A DNA stretch of 64,000 bases from Achromobacter arsenitoxydans SY8 (GCF_000236785.1 NZ_AGUF01000071.1:1-64000), one strand, 5' to 3'; shown: positions 7,817 through 17,521, numbered from the stretch's first letter. Notes: a model not told the origin generated them from the sequence alone. Numbers and translations: made by a program.

Positions 7817-8974
7817 ATGAAGAAGTGGAGAGGGATACTGGGGGCTTGTGCGATGCTGATTGGCAGCGTGGCCGGCGCTCAGGTGCAAAACATGCCCGGC
7901 GGTCCGAAGGTCAATCAGCTGAACCTGCATGAAGGCGTCACCGCGATTTCGCGCGACATCATGTGGCTGCATTGGTTACTGCTCACGATCTGTATCGTGA
8001 TTTTCATCGGCGTCTTCGGAGTGATGTTCTACTCCATCTGGGCGCACCGGAAGTCCCGCGGCCACAAAGCGGCAACCTTCCACGAACACCTGGGCGTCGA
8101 AGTCGCCTGGACCGTCATCCCCTTCATCATCGTCATCGCCATGGCGCTGCCGGCCACCAAGACGGTCGTCGCCATGAAAGACACTTCCAGTGCGGACCTG
8201 ACCATCAAGGTCACCGGCTACCAATGGAAATGGGGCTACGAGTACCTGGACGGTTCGGCCGCCGGCATCAAGTTCCTTTCCACGCTGTCGACCCCCCGCG
8301 CCCAGATCGAGAACCGCGAGCCCAAGGGCCAGTTCTATCTGATGGAAGTGGATAACCACATGGTCGTCCCCGTCAACAAGAAGGTCCGCGTCGTCCTCAC
8401 CGCGTCCGACGTCATCCACTCGTGGATGATTCCGGACTTCGGCGTGAAGCAGGACGCCATCCCCGGCTTCCTGCGCGACGCCTGGTTCAACGCGGAAAAG
8501 CCTGGCATCTATCGCGGCCAGTGCGCGGAACTCTGTGGCAAGGACCACGCTTTCATGCCCATCGTCGTAGAAGTCCTGGCGCAAGCCGACTACGATAAGT
8601 GGGTTGAAGACCAAAAGAAGAAGATGGCGGCAAACGTCGACGATCCCAATAAAGAGTGGACGGAAGCCGAACTGGTTGCCCGCGGCGAAAAGGTTTTCGC
8701 GGCGAATTGCGTGGCCTGTCACCAGGCCAACGGCAAGGGCATTCCCGGTTCCTTCCCGCCGCTCGACGGAGACAAGGTTGTTCTGGGCCCCAAGGGCGAG
8801 CAGATCAACACCGTGCTGAAGGGCAAGCCCGGCACCGCCATGGCGGCGTTCGGCGGGCAGCTCAACGATGTCGAGATCGCAGCGGTCATCAGCTATACGC
8901 GCCATGCCTGGAGCAATGCCGGCAAGGGGCAGGACCCGACGGTTCCACCGAAGGACGTCGCGGCCGCGCGCTGA
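7817..8974 (+). CDS. ctaC: Cytochrome c oxidase subunit II with fused cytochrome c domain
   Basis: Receives electrons from cytochrome c and passes them through the CuA centre to subunit I. An N-terminal signal sequence precedes two TM helices (about 45-70 and 90-112). The CuA cupredoxin domain has ligands in CAELCGKDHAFM (C236, C240, H244, M247), and a C-terminal haem c domain carries CVACH (298-302). The fused haem domain is that of caa3-like oxidases. I chose the ATG at 7817 because GAGG lies 5 bases upstream; an earlier in-frame start at 7745 has no site. First gene of the oxidase operon. Confidence 0.96.
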   Translation: MKKWRGILGACAMLIGSVAGAQVQNMPGGPKVNQLNLHEGVTAISRDIMWLHWLLLTICIVIFIGVFGVMFYSIWAHRKSRGHKAATFHEHLGVEVAWTVIPFIIVIAMALPATKTVVAMKDTSSADLTIKVTGYQWKWGYEYLDGSAAGIKFLSTLSTPRAQIENREPKGQFYLMEVDNHMVVPVNKKVRVVLTASDVIHSWMIPDFGVKQDAIPGFLRDAWFNAEKPGIYRGQCAELCGKDHAFMPIVVEVLAQADYDKWVEDQKKKMAANVDDPNKEWTEAELVARGEKVFAANCVACHQANGKGIPGSFPPLDGDKVVLGPKGEQINTVLKGKPGTAMAAFGGQLNDVEIAAVISYTRHAWSNAGKGQDPTVPPKDVAAAR

Positions 8975-9080
8975 TTGCGCGCGCGCCCAGTTCCTTCACC
9001 GTAGAACCGGTTCCGTTTAGTTAGAGATACCCTGCCCGCCCCGTGGAACGGGGCTGGCACTCAGCAGGAAGGAGTCCATC

Positions 9081-10688
9081 ATGAGCAGCGTCACTGTAGA
9101 CCACGTGTCGCCGGGCCACGGCCACGGTCACGATGACCACCACCACGGTGCCCCCACTGGCTGGCGCCGGTGGCTTTTTGCAACGAACCACAAAGACATC
9201 GGGACGATGTATCTCATCTTCTCGTTCGTCATGCTTCTTGAGGGCGGCACGCTGGCCCTGCTGCTGCGCACCGAGCTCTTCGAGCCGGGCCTGCAGTTCT
9301 TCCGCCCCGAACTCTTCAACCAGTTCACCACGATGCACGGCCTGATCATGGTGTTCGGCGCCATCATGCCGGCCTTCGTGGGCTTCGCGAACTGGATGAT
9401 CCCGATGCAGATCGGCGCGTCCGACATGGCGTTCGCCCGCATGAACAACTTCAGCTTCTGGCTGCTGCCGGTGGCCGCGATCATGCTGACGGTGTCGTTC
9501 TTCGTGCCGGGCGGCGCCACTGCCGCGGGCTGGACCCTGTATGCGCCGCTGTCGCTGCAGATGGGTCCCGGCATGGACCTGGCGATCTTCGCCGTCCACA
9601 TCATGGGCGCCTCGTCCATCATGGGCGCGATCAACATCATCGTCACCATCCTGAACATGCGCGCGCCCGGCCTGACGCTGATGAAGATGCCGCTGTTCTG
9701 CTGGACCTGGCTGATCACCGCGTTCCTGCTGCTGGCCGTGATGCCGGTGCTGGCCGCCGCCATCACCATGGTGCTGACCGACCGCCACTTCGGCACGGGC
9801 TTCTTCAATGCCGCCGCCGGCGGCGACCCGGTCCTGTACCAGCACGTGTTCTGGTTCTTCGGGCACCCCGAGGTCTACATCATGATCTTGCCGGCGTTCG
9901 GCATCGTGTCGGCGATCGTGCCCGCGTTCGCCCGCAAGAAGCTGTTCGGCTACGCCTCGATGGTGTACGCGACCGCCTCCATCGCCGTCCTGTCGTTTAT
10001 CGTGTGGGCCCACCATATGTTCACGACGGGCATGCCGGTGACGGGCCAGCTCTACTTCATGTACGCCACGATGCTCATTTCCATCCCCACCGGGGTGAAG
10101 GTGTTCAACTGGGTCGCCACGATGTGGCGCGGGTCCATGACGTTTGAAACCCCGATGCTGTTTTCCATCGGCTTCATCTTCGTGTTCACGATGGGCGGCT
10201 TCACCGGCCTGATCCTGTCGGTGGCCCCCATCGACATCCAGGTCCACGACACCTATTACGTGGTGGCGCACTTCCACTATGTGCTGGTGGCCGGTTCCCT
10301 GTTCGCGCTGTTCGCCGGCGCGTACTACTGGGTGCCCAAGTGGACCGGCCGCATGTACAGCGAAAAGCTGGGCAAGCTGCACTTCTGGTCCACGCTGATC
10401 TCCTTCAACGTGACCTTCTTCCCGATGCACTTCCTGGGCCTGGCGGGCATGCCGCGCCGCTACGCCGACTACGCCGCGCAGTTCACGACGTTCCACCAGC
10501 TCGCCACCATCGGCGCCTTCTGGTTCGGCCTGTCGCAGCTGATTTTCCTGTGGGCGATCGTGCGCTGCTACATGGGCAAGGGCGAACCCGCTGCGGCCAA
10601 GCCGTGGGAAGGCGCCGAAGGCCTGGAATGGACGGTGCCGTCGCCCGCGCCGTTCCATACCTTTGAAACGCCGCCCGAAGTGAAGTGA
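9081..10688 (+). CDS. ctaD: Cytochrome c oxidase subunit I
   Basis: Catalytic haem-copper subunit that reduces O2 and pumps protons. The 535-residue protein has 12 TM segments. It carries the CuB and cross-linked Tyr motif HPEVY (H262), the CuB pair in AHHMF (H311, H312) and the haem ligands in VAHFHYVL (H397, H399). A His-rich tail ([12 protein letters not shown]) precedes the first TM helix and may bind copper. AGGAAGGAG precedes the ATG. It lies 106 bases after ctaC in the same direction. Confidence 0.97.
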   Translation: MSSVTVDHVSPGHGHGHDDHHHGAPTGWRRWLFATNHKDIGTMYLIFSFVMLLEGGTLALLLRTELFEPGLQFFRPELFNQFTTMHGLIMVFGAIMPAFVGFANWMIPMQIGASDMAFARMNNFSFWLLPVAAIMLTVSFFVPGGATAAGWTLYAPLSLQMGPGMDLAIFAVHIMGASSIMGAINIIVTILNMRAPGLTLMKMPLFCWTWLITAFLLLAVMPVLAAAITMVLTDRHFGTGFFNAAAGGDPVLYQHVFWFFGHPEVYIMILPAFGIVSAIVPAFARKKLFGYASMVYATASIAVLSFIVWAHHMFTTGMPVTGQLYFMYATMLISIPTGVKVFNWVATMWRGSMTFETPMLFSIGFIFVFTMGGFTGLILSVAPIDIQVHDTYYVVAHFHYVLVAGSLFALFAGAYYWVPKWTGRMYSEKLGKLHFWSTLISFNVTFFPMHFLGLAGMPRRYADYAAQFTTFHQLATIGAFWFGLSQLIFLWAIVRCYMGKGEPAAAKPWEGAEGLEWTVPSPAPFHTFETPPEVK

Positions 10689-10719
10689 ACCCGATTTTCA
10701 TGTTCCAGGTAGCACAGCA

Positions 10720-10845
10720 ATGACACCCGAGCAGCGCCGCCGCAACAAGATCGCAGGAGTGGTCCTTCTGGTTTTCGTGATCGCCGTGTTTGCCTGGACC
10801 GTGATCCGCGGTTCAGCCCTGCTGACCGGCAAGGCGATGGGCTAG
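10720..10845 (+). CDS. Cytochrome oxidase small assembly protein (41 aa)
   Basis: A short gene with one TM segment (about residues 11-31) after a basic start (MTPEQRRRNK). This small protein is typically found between the subunit I gene and later cox genes in Burkholderiales and is annotated as a cytochrome oxidase small assembly protein; its exact role is not established. It lies 31 bases after ctaD, with CAGGT upstream of the ATG, and 9 bases before the next gene, so it is translated as part of the operon. Confidence 0.8.
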   Translation: MTPEQRRRNKIAGVVLLVFVIAVFAWTVIRGSALLTGKAMG

Positions 10846-10854
10846 GCCGCTGCC

Positions 10855-11079
10855 ATGAGCGACGATCTGCGCGAAACCGCTCAGCGCAAGCTGAGTTTCC
10901 TTCAGACCATGAAGGCGGTGGCGTGGGGATTCTTCGGCGTGCGCAAGGGCGCGGGCTACCGTGAGGACACCGCCAGGCTCAATCCCGTCCACGTCATCGT
11001 GGCCGGGCTTCTGGCGGCGGCAATTTTCGTGACAGTGCTAGTACTAATTGTGCGTTGGGCCGTTTCCAGCCTGACTTGA
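10855..11079 (+). CDS. DUF2970 single-TM protein
   Basis: A 74-residue inner-membrane protein with one C-terminal TM helix (about 46-68). The conserved amphipathic segment SFLQTMKAVAWGFFGVRKG marks DUF2970. Such genes sit in the cox operons of many betaproteobacteria and are presumed to assist oxidase assembly, without a demonstrated function. In related operons ctaG/cox11 lies just before it; here the small assembly protein takes that slot directly. Confidence 0.85.
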   Translation: MSDDLRETAQRKLSFLQTMKAVAWGFFGVRKGAGYREDTARLNPVHVIVAGLLAAAIFVTVLVLIVRWAVSSLT

Positions 11080-11115
11080 ATCACGTAAATCTAAATCTGT
11101 ACCAGGGAGAAAGCC

Positions 11116-11991
11116 ATGAGTGCAAGTCACTCGGTTCAAGGTAAAGAGGCACCGTACTACTTTGTCCCCGCCGACTCGGGCCATCCCGTGCGCACGGCCG
11201 TGGCGCTGTTGTTCATGGGCCTGGGCGCCGCCGCCTGGGTCAATGGCGTCAGCTGGGGCAAATGGGCCGTGCTGGCGGGATTCATCGGCGTGATCGTCGT
11301 GCTGTATTACTGGTTCGGCGACGCCATCCATGAATCGGAAACCGGCCTGAACAGCAAGCGCATCGACGATTCCTACCGTTGGAGCATGAGCTGGTTCATC
11401 TTCTCCGAAGTCATGTTCTTTGCCGCCTTCTTCGGGGCGCTCTGGTACACGCGCACCATCACGACGCCGTGGCTGGGCGACATCGACCACCGGCTGATGC
11501 TGTGGCCCGACTTCCAGGCGACGTGGCCCAACTTCGGTCCGGCCGGCGTGGTCGAAACCTTCCAGACGGTGGGCCCCTTCTGGCTGCCCACCATCAACAC
11601 CGCACTGCTGCTCAGTTCCGGCGTCACGCTGACCATCGCCCACCACGCGCTGCGTGAGAACCATCGCACCAAGACGATGTTCTGGCTGGCCGCCACCGTC
11701 ATCCTGGGCTTTATCTTCGTGGGCTGTCAGGCCTTCGAGTACATCCATGCCTACCGCGACCTGAACCTCAAGTTCAACTCGGGCGCCTACGGTTCGCTGT
11801 TCTACATGCTGACCGGCTTCCACGGGTTCCACGTGATCCTGGGCGCCACCATGCTGACCATCATCCTGATCCGTCTGATGCGCGGCCACTTCACGGCCGA
11901 CCACCATTTCGGCTTCGAGGGCGCGGCCTGGTACTGGCACTTCGTGGACGTGGTGTGGCTGGGCCTGTACCTTTTCGTATACTGGTTCTGA
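11116..11991 (+). CDS. ctaE: Cytochrome c oxidase subunit III
   Basis: Non-catalytic core subunit that stabilises turnover of subunit I. The 291-residue protein has seven TM helices. Family motifs include WSMSWFIFSEVMFFAAFFGA, GFHGFHVILG near residues 235-244, and the C-terminal WYWHFVDVVWLGLY. AGGGAGAAAG lies 8 bases before the ATG. It is the last gene of the structural oxidase operon and is followed by a terminator-like hairpin. Confidence 0.97.
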   Translation: MSASHSVQGKEAPYYFVPADSGHPVRTAVALLFMGLGAAAWVNGVSWGKWAVLAGFIGVIVVLYYWFGDAIHESETGLNSKRIDDSYRWSMSWFIFSEVMFFAAFFGALWYTRTITTPWLGDIDHRLMLWPDFQATWPNFGPAGVVETFQTVGPFWLPTINTALLLSSGVTLTIAHHALRENHRTKTMFWLAATVILGFIFVGCQAFEYIHAYRDLNLKFNSGAYGSLFYMLTGFHGFHVILGATMLTIILIRLMRGHFTADHHFGFEGAAWYWHFVDVVWLGLYLFVYWF

Positions 11992-12030
11992 CGCCGGCCG
12001 GCGAAATCCGGGGCGCCATAGCGGCACGGG

Positions 12031-12074
12031 AAAGCGCGGGGAGCGCCGGGCAAGCCGGCATCCGCCGCGCTTTT
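12031..12074 (+). terminator. Probable terminator after ctaE
   Basis: Outer stem AAAGCGCGG / CCGCGCTTT encloses an inner GCCGG / CCGGC hairpin, and four T follow. It lies 40 bases after the ctaE stop. Confidence 0.6.
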
Positions 12075-12140
12075 AAACTATTGGAAGGGGCGCGCCGCCG
12101 CCCCGCGGGCGAAATCCCGGGGAACCGGGAGCCGCGCGGC

Positions 12141-12341
12141 CTATCTAAAGCCGGTGCTCTCGATCCAGCCCATGTGATGGGCAAACAGCACAAACAGGAA
12201 CAGGGCGACCGACAGCCCGATGCGCACAGTCAGCGCGTTGACGGTGCGGTTGGTGGTACCTTTGTCCCGCATCAGGTAGACCAGGGCGGATGCCAGACTG
12301 GCCAGTATCCCGACGAAGGCCAGAACGACGAAAACGCGCAT
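12141..12341 (-). CDS. Twin-transmembrane small protein (DUF2909-like)
   Basis: A 66-residue protein with two TM helices (about 2-20 and 37-58) joined by a short basic loop (MRDKGTTNRTVN). DUF2909/twin-TM proteins commonly lie on the opposite strand inside cox clusters, as here between ctaE and the SURF1 gene; their function is unknown. GGGAG lies 6 bases upstream of the chosen ATG. An extension to 12392 would add 17 unlikely residues and overlap the SURF1 gene. Confidence 0.8.
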   Translation of the reverse strand: MRVFVVLAFVGILASLASALVYLMRDKGTTNRTVNALTVRIGLSVALFLFVLFAHHMGWIESTGFR

Positions 12342-12377
12342 AGTGGTCTCCCGACAAATCCGAATTAGCAACGACAG

Positions 12378-13193
12378 ATGGCCCGACCGCATTCCACCCG
12401 CTACACGGTAGCCGCATTACTTCTGCTTGGCCTGGCCGTGACGATCCTGGTGTCGCTGGGGCAATGGCAACTGCGCCGCAGCGACGAGCGACGCGCCATT
12501 CTGGACGCGATCGAAGCGGGCCGCAAGCAAGCGCCGCTGGCGCTGACGCCGGCCACTCCGCCCGCCGAAATGACCGCCTGGCGCGCGGCCCAGGCCAGCG
12601 GCGCGTGGCTGCCTGAATTCAGTGTACTGCTCGACAATCGCAATCACGACGGCAAGCCGGGCTACTGGCTGGCCACGCCGCTGTTGCTGGACGCGTCCAG
12701 CCGGCGCGCGGTGCTGGTGCTGCGCGGCTGGCTGCCGCGGGTGATCCAGGGCCAGGGTGAACCCCGCCTGCCGCCCACGCCCGAGGGCATGCAGACCGTG
12801 GAGGGCGAACTGTCGGTGCGTGTGCCCCGCCTGTTTGAACTGTGGTCGTTGGGCGGAGCGGAAGCGTCCACCCTGCCGGCTTCGCTGCCGGTGGCGGGCG
12901 GGACCGTGCCGCAGGTACAGAACCTGCCGCTGGATGCCTATGCCAAGGCGACCGGACTTGCCCTGCTGCCGACGGTCCTGAGCCAGCGCGGCGATACGGC
13001 CGGCGATGGCCTGGTGCGCGACTGGCCGCAGCCTTCCGTGGATTTTCAGCAGAACACATCGTATGCGGTGCAGTGGTTCGCTTTCGGCGCCATCGCCGCG
13101 ATTGCATGGCTGGTGGTGCTGGGGGGCGCCATCCGGCGCATGCGCCAGCGCACGGACAACGCGGCTCAGGCCCGGATCCGCGCCCGCAGATGA
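12378..13193 (+). CDS. SURF1-family cytochrome oxidase assembly protein
   Basis: Inner-membrane assembly factor, which in studied bacteria helps haem a insertion into subunit I. The 271-residue protein has one TM helix at each end (about 10-28 and 235-253) flanking a periplasmic domain. Family motifs are SLGQWQLRR, LLDNRNHDGKPGYWLATPL, the following RGW, and the C-terminal QWFAFGAIA. It is divergent from the twin-TM gene (36 bases apart) and overlaps the next gene by ATGA. Confidence 0.92.
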   Translation: MARPHSTRYTVAALLLLGLAVTILVSLGQWQLRRSDERRAILDAIEAGRKQAPLALTPATPPAEMTAWRAAQASGAWLPEFSVLLDNRNHDGKPGYWLATPLLLDASSRRAVLVLRGWLPRVIQGQGEPRLPPTPEGMQTVEGELSVRVPRLFELWSLGGAEASTLPASLPVAGGTVPQVQNLPLDAYAKATGLALLPTVLSQRGDTAGDGLVRDWPQPSVDFQQNTSYAVQWFAFGAIAAIAWLVVLGGAIRRMRQRTDNAAQARIRARR

Positions 13194-13846
13194 ACAACCC
13201 TACTCCAGGACACAACGTGGCTCGCGACCTTTCAACCAACAAGCCCGCAGGCAAGCGCTCCCTGATGCCCATGCTGCTGGTGTTCCTGTGTTCGCTGGCG
13301 CCCATCGTCGCGGCGTTCGTGGTCTACATGAATCCGCAGTGGTGGCCGGCCGACTCCAGCAACTACGGTACGCTGCTGAGTCCGCAGCGGCCGATGCCGC
13401 AGTCGGCCGAACTGCGCCTGACCACGCTGGACGGCAAGCCTTTCGACCTGCAAAGCCTGAAAGGCAAGTGGCTGCTGGTGGCCGCCGACGGCGCCGCGTG
13501 CCCCGAAAGCTGCGCGCGCAAGCTCTTCATCACCCGCAACAGCCACGCCAGCCAGGGCAAGAACGTAGAGCGCCTGGCGCGCGTGTGGTTCATCACGGAC
13601 GACGCGGCCGTGCCGGACAAGGTGCTGGAAGCCTACAAGGGTACGGTCATGGTGCGCGTGGATCCGGACCAGCTGGCGCGCTACCTGCTGGCGCGCGATT
13701 CCGCGGCCGGCCAGCCCGGCCTGCAGGATCCGATCTGGGTGATTGATCCGCTGGGCAACCTGATGATGCAGTACCCGGCCGAGGCCGACGGCGTAAAGGT
13801 GCGCAAGGACATCAGCAAGCTGGTCTATAACTCGCGTATTGGTTGA
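13190..13846 (+). CDS. SCO/thioredoxin-like membrane-anchored protein of the cox cluster
   Basis: The 218-residue protein has one TM helix (about residues 24-45) and a periplasmic thioredoxin-like domain. The segment DGAACPESCARK gives a CxxxC pair in the place where SCO proteins carry CxxxCP, which suggests copper or thiol chemistry in oxidase assembly. The distal SCO copper-ligand His is not obvious, so metal binding is uncertain. The ATG at 13190 overlaps the SURF1 stop; a GTG at 13217 has a better ribosome site (CCAGGA) and may be the real start. The next gene follows within 25 bases. Confidence 0.8.
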   Translation: MNNPTPGHNVARDLSTNKPAGKRSLMPMLLVFLCSLAPIVAAFVVYMNPQWWPADSSNYGTLLSPQRPMPQSAELRLTTLDGKPFDLQSLKGKWLLVAADGAACPESCARKLFITRNSHASQGKNVERLARVWFITDDAAVPDKVLEAYKGTVMVRVDPDQLARYLLARDSAAGQPGLQDPIWVIDPLGNLMMQYPAEADGVKVRKDISKLVYNSRIG

Positions 13847-13869
13847 ATTTAGTTTTTCTGATTTTTGAT

Positions 13870-14907
13870 ATGGACCGCATCAAAGCGCGTTATCGCAAGC
13901 TCGTCTTCTTTACCTGGTTCCTGACGCTGGACCTGATCATGTTCGGCGCCTTCGTGCGCCTGACGGATTCGGGCCTGGGCTGTCCGGACTGGCCCGGCTG
14001 CTATGGCAGCGTCACGCCGCTTGGCGCGATGGGCGATATCCACGAGGCATCGCAGGCCATGCCCTTCGGCCCCGTGACGTTGTCCAAGGCCTGGATCGAA
14101 ATGATCCACCGCTATGTCGGCGCCATTCTGGGCATGCTGATCATCGGCATCGTTTACATGGCCTGGCGCTACCGCCGCGAGCTGGGACGCTCGCCGGCCC
14201 TGGCCATCACGACCCTGGTGGCCGTGTGCGTGCAGGGCGCCTTCGGGGCCTGGACCGTAACGCACAAGCTCATGCCGGCCGTCGTGACCGCGCACCTGGT
14301 GTTCGGCCTGTCGGTGCTGGCGCTGATGACCTGGCTGTCCGCGCGCGAGCGTCCGCACCTGGCGGTGAGCGCCGCGGCCGCGCGCTGGCGGCCCTGGGTG
14401 GCGGGCGGGTTCGCCCTGCTGCTGGTCCAGGTGACGCTGGGCGGCTGGGTCAGCACCAACTACGCCGCACTGGCCTGCATGGATTTCCCCACGTGTCACG
14501 GGCAATGGATTCCGGACATGGATTTCCACGGCGGATACTCGGTCATCCGGGGGCTGGGCGAATTGCCCTCAGGCGAGATGATCTCGCAGCCCGCGCTGAC
14601 GGCGATCCACTGGGTTCACCGCAATTTCGCCTTCGTGGTGTTCGTCTACCTGGGCATCCTGGCATGGCGGCTGCGCGCCGCCGAACCCGGCCTGCGCGGG
14701 CCCGCCACGCTGATGCTGGCGCTGCTGGCCGCGCAATTGTTCACGGGCCTGACCACGATCTTCTTCCAGTGGCCGCTGCTGATCGCGGTGCTGCACAATG
14801 GGGGCGCGGCTGGCCTGACGCTGGCCTCGGTGGTGCTGATGGTGCGTCTGGCCTCGGCCGGACGCGAGCCGGCGGGGCGGTACGGCCCCAATTTGGTGCG
14901 CGTTTAA
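13870..14907 (+). CDS. ctaA: Haem A synthase (Cox15/CtaA)
   Basis: Oxidises the C8 methyl of haem O to make haem A for the oxidase. The 345-residue protein has eight TM helices with the paired haem-binding halves of the family: [21 protein letters not shown] and a His-containing [11 protein letters not shown] in the first, [21 protein letters not shown] and [10 protein letters not shown] in the second. I chose the ATG at 13870; a TTG at 13843 overlaps the previous gene, and neither has a clear ribosome site, so coupling is likely. ctaB follows 13 bases later. Confidence 0.94.
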   Translation: MDRIKARYRKLVFFTWFLTLDLIMFGAFVRLTDSGLGCPDWPGCYGSVTPLGAMGDIHEASQAMPFGPVTLSKAWIEMIHRYVGAILGMLIIGIVYMAWRYRRELGRSPALAITTLVAVCVQGAFGAWTVTHKLMPAVVTAHLVFGLSVLALMTWLSARERPHLAVSAAAARWRPWVAGGFALLLVQVTLGGWVSTNYAALACMDFPTCHGQWIPDMDFHGGYSVIRGLGELPSGEMISQPALTAIHWVHRNFAFVVFVYLGILAWRLRAAEPGLRGPATLMLALLAAQLFTGLTTIFFQWPLLIAVLHNGGAAGLTLASVVLMVRLASAGREPAGRYGPNLVRV

Positions 14908-14920
14908 AATAGGGTCCACT

Positions 14921-15814
14921 ATGACCAGTCTTGCCGCTCCTCAATCCGGATTGCTCCGCCAGTACCTCGTCCTCACCAAGCCGCGCGTGACACAGCTGGC
15001 GGTGTTTTGCGCCGTGATCGGCATGTTCCTGGCCGCTCCGGGCATTCCGGACATGCGCCGCGTGCTGTTCGGCACGATCGGAATCTGGCTGCTTGCCGCC
15101 GCCGCGTTCGCCATCAATTGCCTGATCGAACAGGAAGTGGACGCCCGCATGCTGCGCACCGCGCGCCGGGCCACGGCGCGGGGCACCATCTCGGCCTTCC
15201 AGGTGCTGAGCCTGTCCGGGCTGCTGGGCGGCGCGGGCATGTTCGTGCTCTACAACATGGTCAACCCCCTGACCATGTGGCTGACGTTCGCCACTTTTGT
15301 GGGCTACGCCATCATCTATACGATCATCCTCAAGCCGCGCACGCCGCAGAACATCGTGATCGGCGGCCTGTCGGGCGCCATGCCGCCCGCCCTGGGCTGG
15401 GCAGCCGTGGCCGATTCCGTGCCCGCCGAGGCCTGGATCCTGGTGCTCATCATCTTCATCTGGACGCCGCCGCATTTCTGGGCGCTGGCGCTCTACCGCA
15501 ACCACGACTACGCCAAGGCCGGCCTGCCCATGCTGCCGGTGACGCACGGCAATCAGTTCACCCGATTGCACATCCTGCTGTACAGCATTGCGCTGATGGC
15601 GACGACGCTGTTGCCCTACGCCATCCGCATGAGCGGCGAACTCTATCTGCTGTCGGCGCTGGTGCTGGGCGGCATGTTCGTTTCGTACGCCTGGCGCCTT
15701 TATCGCGAATACAGCGACGAGCTGGCGCGCAGCATGTTCCGTTTTTCCATTCTCTACCTGGCGCTGCTCTTTGGCGCCCTGCTGGTGGACCACTGGGTCG
15801 GCCTGTTGCGCTGA
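14921..15814 (+). CDS. ctaB: Protohaem IX farnesyltransferase (haem O synthase)
   Basis: UbiA-superfamily prenyltransferase that attaches farnesyl to protohaem, giving the substrate of CtaA. The 297-residue protein has about nine TM helices. The first Asp-rich region reads [18 protein letters not shown], and the second aspartate-containing loop is HNDYAKAG-like ([14 protein letters not shown]). [13 protein letters not shown] is a strong family signature. It is coupled to ctaA and followed 17 bases later by a SCO1 gene. Confidence 0.96.
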   Translation: MTSLAAPQSGLLRQYLVLTKPRVTQLAVFCAVIGMFLAAPGIPDMRRVLFGTIGIWLLAAAAFAINCLIEQEVDARMLRTARRATARGTISAFQVLSLSGLLGGAGMFVLYNMVNPLTMWLTFATFVGYAIIYTIILKPRTPQNIVIGGLSGAMPPALGWAAVADSVPAEAWILVLIIFIWTPPHFWALALYRNHDYAKAGLPMLPVTHGNQFTRLHILLYSIALMATTLLPYAIRMSGELYLLSALVLGGMFVSYAWRLYREYSDELARSMFRFSILYLALLFGALLVDHWVGLLR

Positions 15815-15831
15815 TCCCCTGGAGGTTGTCG

Positions 15832-16437
15832 ATGTCCGTGTTTTCCGCCAGCCGCCGGCTGACCCTGCGATTGGGCGCCGCCGCCGCCGTTGCCGCCGCC
15901 CTGGCCGCCTGCGGCGAGAGCAAGCCCGTCTTCAAGGGCAGCGATATCAGCGGCACGCAGCTGGGCCGTGGCCTGGAACTGTCCGACCACAACGGCAAGA
16001 CGCGCCAGCTTGCCGACTTCGCGGGCAAGGTTGTCGTCGTGTTCTTCGGTTTCACGCAGTGTCCGGACGTATGCCCAACGTCGCTGGCCGAACTGACGGA
16101 AGTCATGAAGAAGCTGGGCCCGGACGCTGATCGCGTCCAGGTGTTGCTGATCACGGTGGATCCCGAACGCGACACGCCCGAGGTGCTCAAGCAGTACGTC
16201 ACGGCGTTCGACCCGCGCTTCCTGGGGCTGACCGGAACCCCCGATCAGGTCCGGAAGGCCGCCGCGTCGTTCAAGGCCTATTACGCCAAGGCGCCCACCA
16301 AGGACGGCAACTACACCATGGATCACACGGCGGCGTTCTATCTGCTGGACGGCAAGGGTGAATCGCGCGTGCTGGCCAACAATAACGTCGGGGCTGACGC
16401 CCTGACGCAGGACATCCAGGCCCTGCTCAAGGGTTGA
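15832..16437 (+). CDS. SCO1/SenC-family copper chaperone lipoprotein
   Basis: Delivers copper to the CuA site of subunit II and may reduce its cysteines. The 201-residue product starts with a lipoprotein signal ending in ALAAC (lipobox, Cys about 25). The copper site is complete: CPDVCP plus the distal His in TMDHTAAFYLLD. A perfect GGAGG lies 6 bases before the ATG. It closes the cta assembly operon and converges on a DUF3717 gene. Confidence 0.94.
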   Translation: MSVFSASRRLTLRLGAAAAVAAALAACGESKPVFKGSDISGTQLGRGLELSDHNGKTRQLADFAGKVVVVFFGFTQCPDVCPTSLAELTEVMKKLGPDADRVQVLLITVDPERDTPEVLKQYVTAFDPRFLGLTGTPDQVRKAAASFKAYYAKAPTKDGNYTMDHTAAFYLLDGKGESRVLANNNVGADALTQDIQALLKG

Positions 16438-16453
16438 CGCCAGGCGCGGCCCT

Positions 16454-16672
16454 TCAGGCCCGCGTGGCTTCCCACGCGGCCAGCGCGGCTCGGGCCTTGT
16501 CGCTGAGTTCGGCAGCGGGAATTTCGCGCTGATGGGCGATGATCATCAGCGCATAGGGCGTGGCCAGCGCGGCTGCCTCGGGGCACAGGCGCGATTCTTC
16601 GCCGACCGATGGCGAAACATTCCGCCAGTAGTTGATCGCCTGTTCAAGCTGGGGCAGGGTGATGGATTCCAT
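16454..16672 (-). CDS. DUF3717 small protein
   Basis: A 72-residue soluble helical protein with the DUF3717 pattern ITLPQLEQAINYWRN, then SRLCPEAAALATPYALMII. The family is restricted largely to Burkholderiales and has no assigned function. The ATG at 16672 is used; an upstream in-frame extension to 16738 looks non-coding. It converges on the SCO1 gene with 16 bases between stops. Confidence 0.8.
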   Translation of the reverse strand: MESITLPQLEQAINYWRNVSPSVGEESRLCPEAAALATPYALMIIAHQREIPAAELSDKARAALAAWEATRA

Positions 16673-16803
16673 TCGCCTATTGTCCACGAATGCGCCGGGC
16701 TGTCTATCACCCTTCGTCCTGCAAAGAAGGGTCACCATCGCAACATGCCGAAACCGCGCCCGGGTGCTATACCACTGCCGGTTAGTTACGATGGAGCATC
16801 GTC

Positions 16804-17478
16804 ATGAATACATCCACCCGAACCGAGTCGTCGCGTCGCGCATTGCATCCGCTGGTCGCCGCCGCGGCGATCGCCGTCATCGTCATGTGCTCGGTGGGCG
16901 TGGCCGCGGTGATGGGCTGGCTGCCCACGCCCTCGGCCAATCCCCACGCGGACGAGCCCGTGGCCCAGGCCGAGGCCGGCCCTGAAGGCGCGAACCTGGC
17001 GCCCGCACCTGCCGCGCCAGCCGCGGCCGGCAAGCCCGCTGCCCAGGCCCAGCAATCCCAGCAGGCGCGTCCTGCGTCGGCTTCCGCGCCTCGTTCCGCG
17101 CCTGCCGCAGCGCCCGCCCAGCAAGCCTGCGCGACTTGCGGCGTCGTCGAGACCATCCGCCAGGTGCAGGTGCCCGTCAAGGACAACAGCGACCATCTGG
17201 TCGGCACCATCGCCGGCGGCGTGGCGGGCGGCGTCGTGGGTAATCAGTTTGGCGGAGGCAGCGGCAAGACGGCGCTGACCGTGCTGGGCGCGGTCGGCGG
17301 CGCTTTGGCAGGCCGTGAAGTTGAGCGTAATATCAGACAGCAACAAACAGTGACGCACTATGAGCTTACGGTACGCATGAGCGACGGCAGCACGCGCCAA
17401 TTCCGCAGTGCGCAGCCCTTCTCTTTTGCCTCCGGCGATCACGTGCGCGTGGAGAACAACCAGCTGCTGCCGGGTTGA
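16804..17478 (+). CDS. Glycine-zipper 2TM-domain envelope protein
   Basis: The 224-residue product has an N-terminal TM anchor or uncleaved signal (about 20-40), an Ala/Pro/Gln-rich linker (about 45-110), then a glycine-zipper segment (TIAGGVAGGVVGNQFGGGSG, and VLGAVGGALAG) and a C-terminal beta-rich domain (VTHYELTVRMSDGSTRQF). This is the Rickettsia 17-kDa/SmpA-like architecture of outer-membrane-associated proteins. GGAG lies 10 bases before the ATG. Its role is probably envelope integrity, inferred from the family. Confidence 0.82.
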   Translation: MNTSTRTESSRRALHPLVAAAAIAVIVMCSVGVAAVMGWLPTPSANPHADEPVAQAEAGPEGANLAPAPAAPAAAGKPAAQAQQSQQARPASASAPRSAPAAAPAQQACATCGVVETIRQVQVPVKDNSDHLVGTIAGGVAGGVVGNQFGGGSGKTALTVLGAVGGALAGREVERNIRQQQTVTHYELTVRMSDGSTRQFRSAQPFSFASGDHVRVENNQLLPG

Positions 17479-17521
17479 GCCCGGCTGCCGGCGGCAACCA
17501 TAGACTTTGGGGAGACCTGGA

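Noticed and set aside
9021-10658. A 545-codon minus-strand frame opposite ctaD
   Set aside because: Its translation is His/Gln/Arg/Gly-rich with no domain, and it mirrors the strongly conserved ctaD gene, as is common in GC-rich DNA.
15007-16437. A single long frame spanning ctaB and the SCO1 gene
   Set aside because: The upstream part is out of frame with ctaB; the true SCO1 start is the ATG at 15832 with GGAGG.
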